From the NCBI RefSeq assembly GCF_014898175.1, contig NZ_CP062948.1:1-64000 (forward strand): a DNA stretch of 64,000 nt. The letters run 5' to 3'. Of this stretch, positions 34,742 to 42,690 are shown piece by piece. Position 1 is the first letter of the stretch; the number at the start of each line of letters is the position of its first letter. This DNA comes from Bifidobacterium lemurum (GTDB taxonomy: Bacteria; Actinomycetota; Actinomycetes; Actinomycetales; Bifidobacteriaceae). Below the pieces are notes generated by a model that searched no databases, was not told where the DNA came from, and saw only the letters and a program-made list of their open reading frames with translations. Position numbers and translations under genes: made by a program.

Positions 34742-36334
34742 ATGGGTGAGGTCATCACCGACAAAGACAAGGAATACGAGGCCGCAGAACAGGCCGCCGC
34801 GGCCGAGGGCGAGCAGGCGGTCGCCGACCGTGTGAACAACCGTTCGCTGCGCCCGCAGTCGAGCGCCTTCGAGGAGTTCATGCGTTCCGGTTGGGCCGAT
34901 GGCGACCCCGATATCGCGCCGCTCGAGGCCGCGAAGTACACGCCGGCCCGTCTTGAGGCGCTGGGCAAGGCGTTCCCGGGCGAGCGCATCGTGATTCCCG
35001 CGGGGCAGCCCAAGGTGCGCAGCAACGACTGCGACTACATGTTCCGCCCCGACACCTCGTTCGCCTATTACACAGGTCTTGGGGTGGACTATGAGGCCGG
35101 CGCGGTGCTGGTGCTCAATCCGCTCGACCCCGACTCGCCTCAGGCGCGGGCCGGCGCGACCCATACGCCGGAATTGTTCGTCGCCCCGCGCGCCGATAAC
35201 AGCACCACCGACTTCTTCCGCAACGCCCACTACGGCGAGTATTGGGTTGGCCCGCGCGCGGGACTGAAGGAGATGGCCGCGATGACGGGCATCGAAACCC
35301 ATGACATCGCGCAGCTGGCCGACGCCTTGGGCAAGGATGTGGGTGCCGAGGCCGGCGCGGTGCGCGTGCGCGTGGTGCGCGAGACGGACCCCGAGATCAC
35401 CGCCATGGTGGAGGATATCCGCAAGGCCAACGGTTTCGACGACCCCGATCGGAACACAGCCGACGACGACAAGCTGCATGAGTTCGCCGCCGAGGCGCGC
35501 ATGTCCAAGGACGCCTATGAGGTGGGCGAGATGCGCAAGGCCGTGGACGCCACCAAGGCGGGCTTCGACCGTCTGCTCACCGCCCTGCCCGCCGCGCTCG
35601 ACCAGCCGCGTTCCGAGCGCGTGCTCGAAGGCGCGTTCAATTCCGTTTCCCGCGAGTTGGGCAACGCCGTGGGCTACGATTCGATCATCGCCTCCGGCCC
35701 GCACGCGCCGATCCTGCATTGGATGCGCAACACCGGCGTGGTGAGGAACGGCGACCTGCTGCTTGTGGACGCCGGCGTGGAGGTCGATTCGCTGTACACG
35801 GCCGACATCACCCGCACCTTCCCCACCAACGGCAAGTTCACCGACTTCCAGAAGACCTTGTATCAGGCGGTGTTGGACTCCCAGCAGGCCGGCTTCGAAG
35901 CGGCCAAGATCGGTGCCACGTATTCCGACATCCACCATGCCTGCATGCGCGTGATCGCGGAGCGTCTGCACGAGTGGGGTCTGCTGCCGGTGAGCGTGGA
36001 GGAGTCGCTCTCCCCCGAAGGCCAGCATCACCGCCGTTGGCTCGCCTGCGGCGTGGCGCACCATCTCGGTCTCGACGTGCACGATTGCGCGCAGGCCCGC
36101 TTCGAGGCGTATCAGGGAGCACCGCTGCGTGAGGGCATGATCTTCACCATCGAGCCGGGCCTGTACTTCCGCGAGGACGATCTGCTGATTCCGCCGGAAT
36201 ACCGCGGCATCGGCATCCGCATCGAGGACGACGTGCTGATGACGGCCGACGGCCCCGAATGGATCTCCGCCGGCATCCCGAAGGAGATCGACGAGGTCGA
36301 AGCCTGGATGCGCGACCAGGCCGCCAAGGCCTGA
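34742..36334 (+). CDS. pepP: Xaa-Pro aminopeptidase (aminopeptidase P)
   Basis: 530 aa. Cleaves the N-terminal residue preceding proline. The N-domain has FPGERIVIPAGQPKVRSNDC and DYMFRPDTSFAYYTGLGVDY. The pita-bread catalytic domain has HAPILHWMRNTGVVRNGDLL and LVDAGVEVDSLYTADITRTF with the metal Asp pair. GVAHHLGLDVHDC carries metal and proton-shuttle His. MIFTIEPGLYFRED and GIGIRIEDDVLMT carry the two metal Glu residues. All five metal ligands are present. ATG 34742 follows AAAGGAGTGTTGAGC. It is monocistronic and bounded by repeats. It probably helps use Pro-rich (for example milk) peptides. Confidence 0.93.
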   Translation: MGEVITDKDKEYEAAEQAAAAEGEQAVADRVNNRSLRPQSSAFEEFMRSGWADGDPDIAPLEAAKYTPARLEALGKAFPGERIVIPAGQPKVRSNDCDYMFRPDTSFAYYTGLGVDYEAGAVLVLNPLDPDSPQARAGATHTPELFVAPRADNSTTDFFRNAHYGEYWVGPRAGLKEMAAMTGIETHDIAQLADALGKDVGAEAGAVRVRVVRETDPEITAMVEDIRKANGFDDPDRNTADDDKLHEFAAEARMSKDAYEVGEMRKAVDATKAGFDRLLTALPAALDQPRSERVLEGAFNSVSRELGNAVGYDSIIASGPHAPILHWMRNTGVVRNGDLLLVDAGVEVDSLYTADITRTFPTNGKFTDFQKTLYQAVLDSQQAGFEAAKIGATYSDIHHACMRVIAERLHEWGLLPVSVEESLSPEGQHHRRWLACGVAHHLGLDVHDCAQARFEAYQGAPLREGMIFTIEPGLYFREDDLLIPPEYRGIGIRIEDDVLMTADGPEWISAGIPKEIDEVEAWMRDQAAKA

Positions 36335-36363
36335 CGACATTCACCACTCCCGACAAACGCCCT

Positions 36364-36455
36364 GTCATTCTGAGCGGAACGCAGTGGAGTCGAAGAATCT
36401 CCCGATTACCGTGATGAAATCCTTCGACTCCGGCTTCGCCTCCGCTCAGGATGAC
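36364..36455. repeat. Facing pair of dispersed palindromic elements
   Basis: Left arm 36364-36401 (GTCATTCTGAGCG...GTCGAAGAATCTC) and right arm 36418-36455 (AATCCTTCGACTCCGG...CTCAGGATGAC). It fills most of the space between pepP and the duplicated Nudix gene start. Confidence 0.85.
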
Positions 36456-36484
36456 AGCATTGACATCGACAATGGAGTATCAGC

Positions 36485-36684
36485 AAGGAGACCACTATGG
36501 CAACGCCGCAATTCGTACTCGATCTACGTAAGAAAATTGGTCATGCTGAGCCGTCAAACGGAAAGCCCAGTGGGCTTTACGTAGGCGAAGTGAGCGGCCA
36601 TGCCGCGAAGGATCATGACCGGTAAGGAGACCACTATGGCAACGCCGCAATTCGTACTCGATCTACGTAAGAAAATTGGTCATG
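36485..36684 (+). repeat. 61-bp direct duplication of the Nudix gene start
   Basis: The 61 bases 36485-36545 recur exactly at 36624-36684, 139 bases apart. The unit holds the ribosome-binding site (AAGGAG), ATG and first 16 codons (MATPQFVLDLRKKIGH). Between the copies are 78 bases not found elsewhere in the window, bounded by GGTCATG and CATGACC in inverted orientation. Confidence 0.9.
36497..36625 (+). pseudogene. Truncated duplicate of the Nudix gene start (42 codons)
   Basis: The first copy of the duplicated start reads MATPQFVLDLRKKIGH, then runs into AEPSNGKPSGLYVGEVSGHA and stops at 36623-36625. It keeps a good ribosome-binding site, so it may be translated as a leader peptide upstream of the intact gene. 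It has no Nudix domain. Confidence 0.7.
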
Positions 36685-37157
36685 ATCTCTTGTGGATGAT
36701 GGGCGTGACCGGTCTGGTGCGCGACGGGCAGGGCCGCATCCTGCTCGGCCGCCGCTCCGACACCGGCGAATGGGCTCTGGTCTACGGCATCAACGAGCCG
36801 GGCGAGCAGCCCGCCGACACGGTGGTGCGCGAGATCAAAGAGGAGACGGGTGTGGACGCGGTTGTGACCGACTTGGTGTCCGTCACTTCCGATCCGAATC
36901 CCATGACCTATGCGAACGGCGACATTGTGCAGTATATGGATCATTCGTTCCTGTGCGAGGTGGCGCCGGGCGGCAACGCCGAATCGTTCGTGGGCGACGA
37001 CGAGAGTCTTTCCGTCGGCTGGTTCGCCATGGACGACTTGCCCGAGCCGTTGGCCGCGAGTACCGTGGAACGTCTGGCCCTGTTCCGCACGTTCATCGAG
37101 AACAAGGAGCGAGGCGACGCCCACGCCCTGTTCCGTTACGACGGCACGCAACACTGA
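36636..37157 (+). CDS. Nudix hydrolase
   Basis: 173 aa. The Nudix box is GINEPGEQPADTVVREIKEE followed by TGV, with the metal-binding Glu pair intact. Before it, MGVTGLVRDGQGRILLGRRS and WALVYG lead into the fold, and VGWFAMDDLPEP follows. Such enzymes hydrolyse nucleoside diphosphates linked to other groups; the substrate is not evident. The start at 36636 has AAGGAG seven bases upstream, identical to that of the truncated duplicate just before it. It is transcribed with no downstream partner and is followed by the 112-nt palindrome. Confidence 0.87.
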   Translation: MATPQFVLDLRKKIGHDLLWMMGVTGLVRDGQGRILLGRRSDTGEWALVYGINEPGEQPADTVVREIKEETGVDAVVTDLVSVTSDPNPMTYANGDIVQYMDHSFLCEVAPGGNAESFVGDDESLSVGWFAMDDLPEPLAASTVERLALFRTFIENKERGDAHALFRYDGTQH

Positions 37158-37313
37158 CGTCCGGCATCGAGACCTAGGCGCACCCAACGGAAAGAGTTCC
37201 AGTACGGCGGCGTGCAGCGCTGTCCTCCCCGTGTCCGCGACCGAGGCTTCGACACATGCGATTATGTCGAGGCCGCGGTCGCGGACACCGCGCGTCGTTC
37301 AGCGTCTATACCG

Positions 37314-37425
37314 ACGTCGTGGATTTCGCACTTCAACGAAGGGTGTGCGAAAAGCACGACGTTTTCATTCGTCCAAACGTCGTCGTTTTCGCACATGGTT
37401 CGTTGAAGTGCGAAATCCACGACGT
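37314..37425. repeat. 112-nt near-perfect palindrome (hairpin)
   Basis: The outer arms 37314-37340 and 37399-37425 are 27-base perfect complements (ACGTCGTGGATTTCGC...; ...GCGAAATCCACGACGT). The inner arms TGTGCGAAAAG...CGACGTTT and AAACGTCG...TTTTCGCACA pair with two mismatches, leaving an about 10-base loop (around 37368-37377). Lies between convergent Nudix and GH20 genes. Confidence 0.9.
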
Positions 37426-37436
37426 TCTCCGCCAGG

Positions 37437-39494
37437 TCAATCCGTGACGGACGCGCCACGCAGCAGGTCGGCGGTTCGCCAGACGACGTCCGCGACGCGG
37501 TGCAGCTCCGACTCCTCGCTGATCGAACGCCACACACGGCAATAGGCTTCGAACCATGTCTCCCAGCGCGCGGCAAGGAGATTCCCGCACCGAACCGATT
37601 CGGCATCATCCGCCTCGCCATCGCGCCAGACGCGGGCGAGATGCGCGCCGATGTCGTTGAGCAACAGCTGGCCCTCGCAGGCGAGCAGCAGCGGCTGGGC
37701 CAGCGCGGCGCGATCGCCGGAGGAGGCCGCGATCGCTTCGGCGATGGTCTGGCGGTCTTCGACCAGCGCGGCGTTCATCGCTTCGGCCGCGTCGAGACGG
37801 TCCTCCAGCGCCGCCATCGACGCCTCACACGCTTGGCGCACTGTGGAGGCGGCGGCGACGCGCTCGCGATACTCGCCTTCGCATCGGGAGGCCATGACGG
37901 CCTGCACATCCTCGTTGAGTCCGCCGCGTCCATCGTCCAATTCCACGATGCCGACCAGCTCATGCCAGCCGAAGGCGACCTGCCGGGCGGCGTCGCTCCA
38001 CGCTTCGACCAGCCGGCCGCCGGCGTCGCCGTAGACCGCGAGCGCGATGCGCCGGTTGAGCTCGGCCTCCATACGGGAGGCGACCTCGGAGTCGTCCGCG
38101 TCGCCGAGCGTCTCGGGATCCCACGCGTATTGAGCGCCGACCATCATGGACGGGATCGACATGCGCGGATCGTTGATATGCCCGAAATCACCCCAGTCGG
38201 TGACCAGCATGCCGTCGGCGCCGTGACGCCAGCCATACCGTGCCATGCGGGAGATGTTGCGCCATGCGTCGTGAGGGCGGGCCAGCAGCGAATTCCATCC
38301 CCACACGGCGGGGCAGACGATCTGCCGGGCGCCGGATCGCGCGACCAGCCGCACCTTCTCGTCTTCGGCTTCCGGCTCGTAGATCCAGTTGAGCAGCGTG
38401 ACGTCGTCGGGCAGGGAGTCGAGGATCTGCGGCATCTCCACGGCGATGTCTCCCCAGAACTGCGGCTCGTACCCCCGCTCGCTCAAGTGGCGGCACAGGC
38501 GGGTCACATAGTCGGCGTACATCGCGGCGACCCCGCGGCGTTCGGCCTCGCCGCGTCCGCGTCCTTTGCCGAGGTCGAAGGTCTCGTCGGCGCAGATGTT
38601 GAATTTCCTCGAGCGGAACAGTTCCACATAGGAGTCCACCAGCGAGCAGGAGAAGTCGAAGGCGCGCTCGTCGGTGATGTTGAGCGTGTGGTGTTCCATG
38701 CGTTCGATGAAACTGTAGGCGCGGTCGGCCTGTTCGGGGAACTCCCCCAAGTCGCGCAGCTCCCGTGTGCGCAGGGCCATGTAGTGGTGTCCGAAGGTCG
38801 AGACGGAGGGCACCAGTTCGATGCCGCGCTCGGCGCAGTAGGCGTCGAATTCGATGATCTGGGCCGGGGCCAGCGGGCAGACGCCGCGCCAGGTCTCGCT
38901 CATATGGTCGAAGGCGAAGCTGTGTTCGACGTAGAGCTGCAGCTGGTTGTATTTGGCCAGGCACAGCAGGTCGGCCCACTGTTTGAGCCAGTCGAGCGTG
39001 GGGACCCTGCCGCGCGTGGCGTCGAGATAGTATCCGCGCACCGCGAAGGCCGGCTCGTCCTCGATATGGACCGCCGGTAGGGCGGGCGCGGATTGGCGGA
39101 TGATCTGGCGCAGCGTCTGCACGCCGTCGCGCAGGCCGGGCAATCCGCCGCCTAGTACGGTGACGCCGTCTTCGGCGATGTCCAGCCGGTAGGCGCGTTC
39201 GCCCATAACTTGCGCGTCATCGCCGCCGCCAGTGGATTCGCGGACGACATCCAGCCGGATGAATCCTTGCCAAGGATCGCCCTTCGCCGTATCCCACCGC
39301 ATGCCGGTGGCCTGTTCGATGTCGTCGGCCAATTGCGCGGCCAGCACGCAGGTCGGGTCGAGCCGGCCCGCCTCCGTGGTTTCGACGATGCGTCCGATAT
39401 AGGGCATCGTGAGACGACGGCCGGAGTCCCGCACCAGTCGGGGCGTCGGCACCAGAGCCAGACCTCGCTGCGGCATGGCTGATGTTGCGGTCAT
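37437..39494 (-). CDS. GH20-family beta-N-acetylhexosaminidase, probably intracellular
   Basis: 685 aa from ATG 39494 (AAGGAACATC upstream). The N-terminal GH20b-like domain ends DGVQTLRQIIRQ. The TIM barrel starts AVRGYYLDATRGRVPTLDWL and includes CAERGIELVPSVSTFGHHY. FNICADETFDLGKGRG carries the catalytic Asp-Glu pair, followed by PQFWGDIAVEMPQIL, LLNWIYEPEAE and DGMLVTDWGDFGHIN. A helical C-terminal domain follows. It releases GlcNAc or GalNAc by substrate-assisted catalysis. No signal peptide is seen, so substrates must be imported, presumably by the adjacent ABC system. It is last in the minus-strand amino-sugar locus, 45 bases after the ROK repressor. Confidence 0.85.
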   Translation of the reverse strand: MTATSAMPQRGLALVPTPRLVRDSGRRLTMPYIGRIVETTEAGRLDPTCVLAAQLADDIEQATGMRWDTAKGDPWQGFIRLDVVRESTGGGDDAQVMGERAYRLDIAEDGVTVLGGGLPGLRDGVQTLRQIIRQSAPALPAVHIEDEPAFAVRGYYLDATRGRVPTLDWLKQWADLLCLAKYNQLQLYVEHSFAFDHMSETWRGVCPLAPAQIIEFDAYCAERGIELVPSVSTFGHHYMALRTRELRDLGEFPEQADRAYSFIERMEHHTLNITDERAFDFSCSLVDSYVELFRSRKFNICADETFDLGKGRGRGEAERRGVAAMYADYVTRLCRHLSERGYEPQFWGDIAVEMPQILDSLPDDVTLLNWIYEPEAEDEKVRLVARSGARQIVCPAVWGWNSLLARPHDAWRNISRMARYGWRHGADGMLVTDWGDFGHINDPRMSIPSMMVGAQYAWDPETLGDADDSEVASRMEAELNRRIALAVYGDAGGRLVEAWSDAARQVAFGWHELVGIVELDDGRGGLNEDVQAVMASRCEGEYRERVAAASTVRQACEASMAALEDRLDAAEAMNAALVEDRQTIAEAIAASSGDRAALAQPLLLACEGQLLLNDIGAHLARVWRDGEADDAESVRCGNLLAARWETWFEAYCRVWRSISEESELHRVADVVWRTADLLRGASVTD

Positions 39495-39539
39495 GATGTT
39501 CCTTTCCACGAATCGGGTCGGCGGCGTTCGTTCGAGCCG

Positions 39540-40667
39540 TCACAGAATGCGCAGCTGGTCGCGCATCACGAAGGCGACCGCCCCGAGTGCGGCGGCGTCG
39601 GCGCCGAGTTGGGACCGGCGCACGTTCACCGCGCCGATGAACCGGGAGCGGACCATATCGTTGATGGTGTCCCGGACCACGCGGGCCATTCCGTCGTCCA
39701 CCACATCCTCGGGACCGGCCACGATCACCTCGCTGATATTGGACATCGCCACGGGCATCGCCAACGCGCGCCCCAGAATGGCGCCGGCATCGGCCACGAC
39801 ATCGTCGCGATGGCCGGGTTCCTGGGCTATGCGGCGTTCCAGCACCGGCGTGGAGACCAGGGTCTCCAGACATCCTCGTTTGCCGCAGACGCATTGCGGT
39901 CCGTCGTCGTCCACGACGACATGGCCGATCTCGCCCGCGGCGTGGTCGGCGCCCTGCACCACGTTGCCGCCGATCAGCATGGCGGCGCCGAGGCCTTTGG
40001 CCACCTGCACGAGCATCATGTTCTCCGAGCCTTGGGCGAAGCAGCGCTCCGCGAACAGCGCGCAATCGGCGTCGTTCGCCACCGTGGCCTCCAGGCCGAG
40101 CCTGTCGCGCAGAAGCGCCGCCAGCTCCACGTCGGTCCATCCGAGGTTGGGCGCGGCCAGCACGACGCCTTCCCGCTCGTCCACGGTACCCGGCGTGGCG
40201 ACCGCGACTCCGAGCACCGGAGCGTGGGCGCGCGCGACCAGACGTTCGCAGAATTCCACCACCTGCGTGGTGCGCAGCGGCATATGCTCGACGATGGGCT
40301 CCTGGTCCCGTTCGAGCACGTCGCCCGCCAGATCCGTGACGATGCCCCGCATGCCGTCGGCCTCCGAGATGTCGACCGACGCCACGTTCATGGACCGGGC
40401 GTTGAATCCGACCAGCAGCGCGGGTTTGCCCGGCTTCGGGGAGTTCTGGTATCCGCCTTCGGTGACGAGGCCGTCCTGAATCAGTTCGGCCACCACGTCG
40501 GATGTGGAGACCTTGGACATGCCGGTGATTCGGGAGAGTTCGGCCCGTGAGCACCATACGTTCGGGTAGATGGCGCGCAGCACCGCGGTGCGGTTGCGCT
40601 GCCTGATGTCCGACGGCGCGGCGGCGGAGTAGTCGTCACGCGTATGGGACGTGCGGGTGAGGGCCAT
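39540..40667 (-). CDS. ROK-family transcriptional repressor (NagC-like)
   Basis: 375 aa. The N-terminal winged helix has DIRQRNRTAVLRAIYPNVWC and SRAELSRITGMSKVSTSDVV. The ROK sugar-binding domain has GVAVATPGTVDEREGVVLA, the ROK Zn site CVCGKRGCLE and ENMMLVQVAKGLGAAMLIGG. A strong ribosome-binding site AAGGAGGTTGGCGTA precedes ATG 40667. It lies between the permease and GH20 genes, so it is the likely GlcNAc/GlcNAc-6-P-responsive regulator of the locus. It is one of three ROK regulators in 12 kb. Confidence 0.88.
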   Translation of the reverse strand: MALTRTSHTRDDYSAAAPSDIRQRNRTAVLRAIYPNVWCSRAELSRITGMSKVSTSDVVAELIQDGLVTEGGYQNSPKPGKPALLVGFNARSMNVASVDISEADGMRGIVTDLAGDVLERDQEPIVEHMPLRTTQVVEFCERLVARAHAPVLGVAVATPGTVDEREGVVLAAPNLGWTDVELAALLRDRLGLEATVANDADCALFAERCFAQGSENMMLVQVAKGLGAAMLIGGNVVQGADHAAGEIGHVVVDDDGPQCVCGKRGCLETLVSTPVLERRIAQEPGHRDDVVADAGAILGRALAMPVAMSNISEVIVAGPEDVVDDGMARVVRDTINDMVRSRFIGAVNVRRSQLGADAAALGAVAFVMRDQLRIL

Positions 40668-40693
40668 TACGCCAACCTCCTTGGTATGCTGAC

Positions 40694-40728
40694 CGGCGCC
40701 GCCATGGCAATGCCTCGCGGCGGCGCCG
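40694..40728. terminator. G+C-rich hairpin between the permease and ROK genes
   Basis: CGGCGCCGCC (40694-40703) pairs perfectly with GGCGGCGCCG (40719-40728), loop 15. There is no T tract, so it may attenuate or stabilise mRNA rather than terminate. Confidence 0.5.
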
Positions 40729-40746
40729 ATCGGATGTGGCCCTTGC

Positions 40747-41622
40747 CTATTTCACCGCGCCGGTGGTGATTCCCTTGGCGATGTTGCGCTGCACGATCAT
40801 GAAGAACACCACGACCGGCAGGGAGAACAGCACGGATGCGGCCATCTGTCCGCCGAAATCGGTTCCGGCGGGGGTGGAGAAGCTGGACAGCCACACGGGC
40901 AGCGTGTACTTGGTCTGGTCCTTCATGAAGGTGTAGGCCATCAGGTAGTCGTTCCACGCGGTGATGAAGGCGAACACCGAAGTCGAGACCACGCCGGGCG
41001 CCACCAGCGGGAAGGTGATGCGGCGCAGGATCTGCCATTCGCTGGCGCCCTCCACGCGGGCCGATTCGAAGATGTCCTTCGGGATCGACAGGAAGAAGCC
41101 GCGCATGTTCCAGATCGAGAACGGCAGCACGGTGGCGATGTACGCCAGGATCAGGCCGATGTACTTGTTGAGCAGTCCGAACTGGTTGAACACGATGAAC
41201 TGCGGGATCAGCATGGCCGTGCCGGGGATCATCTGCATGGCCAGGATCATGACCATGATCGTGCGGCGTCCGCGGAAGCGGTACAGGGTCAGCGAGGCGC
41301 AGGCGAGGAAGGCGAAGAACACCGAGACGATGATGGCCACGAAGGTGACGATGACCGAGTTCTTCAGATTGACGAAGAAGTTGGTCTCGAACATCGCGGT
41401 CCGGAAGTTCTCCAGCGACCAGTGGGTGGGGATGAACACCGGCTGGGTGGTCATCACCTCGCTGCGCGGCTTGAACGCGGTGATGGTCATCCAGTAGACC
41501 GGGAACAGCCACACGACGCTGAACAGGATCGCCAGCACGTTGGTGCCGATTCTGCGCCAATTGAGCCTGCGGTTGGTTTTCACTCCGGCGCGGGCGCCGG
41601 CTTGCTTGGTCGCGGTCGTCAT
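40747..41622 (-). CDS. Carbohydrate ABC transporter permease (MalG/MsmG type)
   Basis: 291 aa, six membrane segments: VLAILFSVVWLFPVYWMTIT, SVIVTFVAIIVSVFFAFLAC, IMVMILAMQMIPGTAMLIPQ and others. The EAA loop reads ARVEGASEWQILRRITFPLV. TFMKDQTKYTLPVWL is typical of the CUT1 family. ATG 41622 overlaps the stop of the partner permease (TGATG). It forms the heterodimeric channel with the next gene and the lipoprotein receptor. No ATPase gene is in the locus, so a shared MsmK-like ATPase elsewhere probably powers it. Confidence 0.92.
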   Translation of the reverse strand: MTTATKQAGARAGVKTNRRLNWRRIGTNVLAILFSVVWLFPVYWMTITAFKPRSEVMTTQPVFIPTHWSLENFRTAMFETNFFVNLKNSVIVTFVAIIVSVFFAFLACASLTLYRFRGRRTIMVMILAMQMIPGTAMLIPQFIVFNQFGLLNKYIGLILAYIATVLPFSIWNMRGFFLSIPKDIFESARVEGASEWQILRRITFPLVAPGVVSTSVFAFITAWNDYLMAYTFMKDQTKYTLPVWLSSFSTPAGTDFGGQMAASVLFSLPVVVFFMIVQRNIAKGITTGAVK

Positions 41623-42602
41623 CACAGGTCCTCCCCCGTCTTGAGCAGATTGCGCACGTACACGCCGGTGAGCGCGAGCAGGATGATCACGGTGATCACC
41701 GAGATGGCGGCGCCCTGCGCGATGTCGAAGTTGACGAACGCCTGCTTGTAGGTGAACACGCCGATGGTGGAGGTGGATCCGGAGGGACCGCCCTGGGAGA
41801 CCAGCCAGATCTGGTTGAACACGTTGAAGTCCCAGATCACCGACAGCATGGCGATCACCATGATGCTGGGCTTGATCAGCGGCACGACGACCTGCCAGTA
41901 GGTGCGGATCGGGCCGGCGCCGTCGAGCTGCGCCGCCTCGATGCAGGAGTGGTCGATCTGCGTGGTCGCCGCGTACAGGGTGATGGCGATGTACGGCACG
42001 GCCTGCCAGACCACCAGCAGCCAGATGCACACGAACGCCAGCGTGGTGTCGTTCGACCAGGCGAGGTTGCTCACGTCGCCGAAGATGCGCAGTTTGGTGA
42101 GCAGATAGTTGATCACGCCATATCCGGGTTGGAACAGCCACTTCCACACCACGGAGGAGGCGACGTTCGGCATGGCCCATGCGAAGATCAGCGCGAAGGT
42201 GACGACGTAGCGCATCACCGTGCCGAGTTTGGTCATCATCTGCGCGACGGCCATGCCGATGAGCATGCTGCCGACCACCAGCGCGGCGGTGAACAGGAAG
42301 GTGCGCAACAGGGACTGCCAGAAGGCGGCGTCGGACAGCGCGGCGGCGTACTGCGCCAGGCCGACGAATTCGAATTCGCCGGTGAACAGCGAACGTTGGT
42401 TGAAGTCGGTGAATGAGGTGAACACCAGGAAGATGATCGGAACGATGACCAGCGCGGCGAGGATGATTCCGGTGGGAGTCAGCAGCAGCGCGGTGAATCC
42501 GGTCGTCGATTTCATCGTCTTGCGGGTGCGGGGGGTGGTGTGCGCTGACCGTGGAGTCTTGCCGTTGCGCCGCGCGGTCGGTGTCAGAGTTGAGGTTGTC
42601 AT
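41622..42602 (-). CDS. Carbohydrate ABC transporter permease (MalF/MsmF type)
   Basis: 326 aa with six core membrane segments. TALLLTPTGIILAALVIVPI is followed by FTSFTDFNQRSLFTGEF, VGLAQYAAALSDAAFWQSLL, the EAA loop EAAQLDGAGPIRTYWQVVVP and LIKPSIMVIAMLSVIWDFNV. It has a long basic cytoplasmic N-terminus (RRNGKTPRSAHTTPRTRK). It follows the binding-protein gene with a hairpin between, and its stop overlaps the partner's start, so the two permeases are made in equal amounts. Confidence 0.92.
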   Translation of the reverse strand: MTTSTLTPTARRNGKTPRSAHTTPRTRKTMKSTTGFTALLLTPTGIILAALVIVPIIFLVFTSFTDFNQRSLFTGEFEFVGLAQYAAALSDAAFWQSLLRTFLFTAALVVGSMLIGMAVAQMMTKLGTVMRYVVTFALIFAWAMPNVASSVVWKWLFQPGYGVINYLLTKLRIFGDVSNLAWSNDTTLAFVCIWLLVVWQAVPYIAITLYAATTQIDHSCIEAAQLDGAGPIRTYWQVVVPLIKPSIMVIAMLSVIWDFNVFNQIWLVSQGGPSGSTSTIGVFTYKQAFVNFDIAQGAAISVITVIILLALTGVYVRNLLKTGEDL

Positions 42603-42637
42603 TTGCGAATTCCCTGGTGACGGCTGATGGTGGAAGG

Positions 42638-42675
42638 GGCCCGGGCGCCGCGTCGGGCGGCGCGGATCCCGGGCC
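42638..42675 (-). promoter_or_regulatory. Intercistronic hairpin between binding-protein and permease genes
   Basis: GGCCCGGG (42638-42645) pairs with CCCGGGCC (42668-42675), with inner pairs GCGCCG/CGGCGC. Such stems often leave more receptor than permease mRNA. Confidence 0.55.
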
Positions 42676-42690
42676 TATGGGATGCGTCGG

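Noticed and set aside
36497..36625. Short frame with a good ribosome-binding site as an independent gene
   Set aside because: Its first 16 codons are an exact duplicate of the Nudix gene start and the rest has no family; treated as a truncated duplicate.
39540..40667. ROK protein as a sugar kinase
   Set aside because: A complete winged helix precedes the ROK domain, as in NagC-type repressors, so a regulator is the better call.
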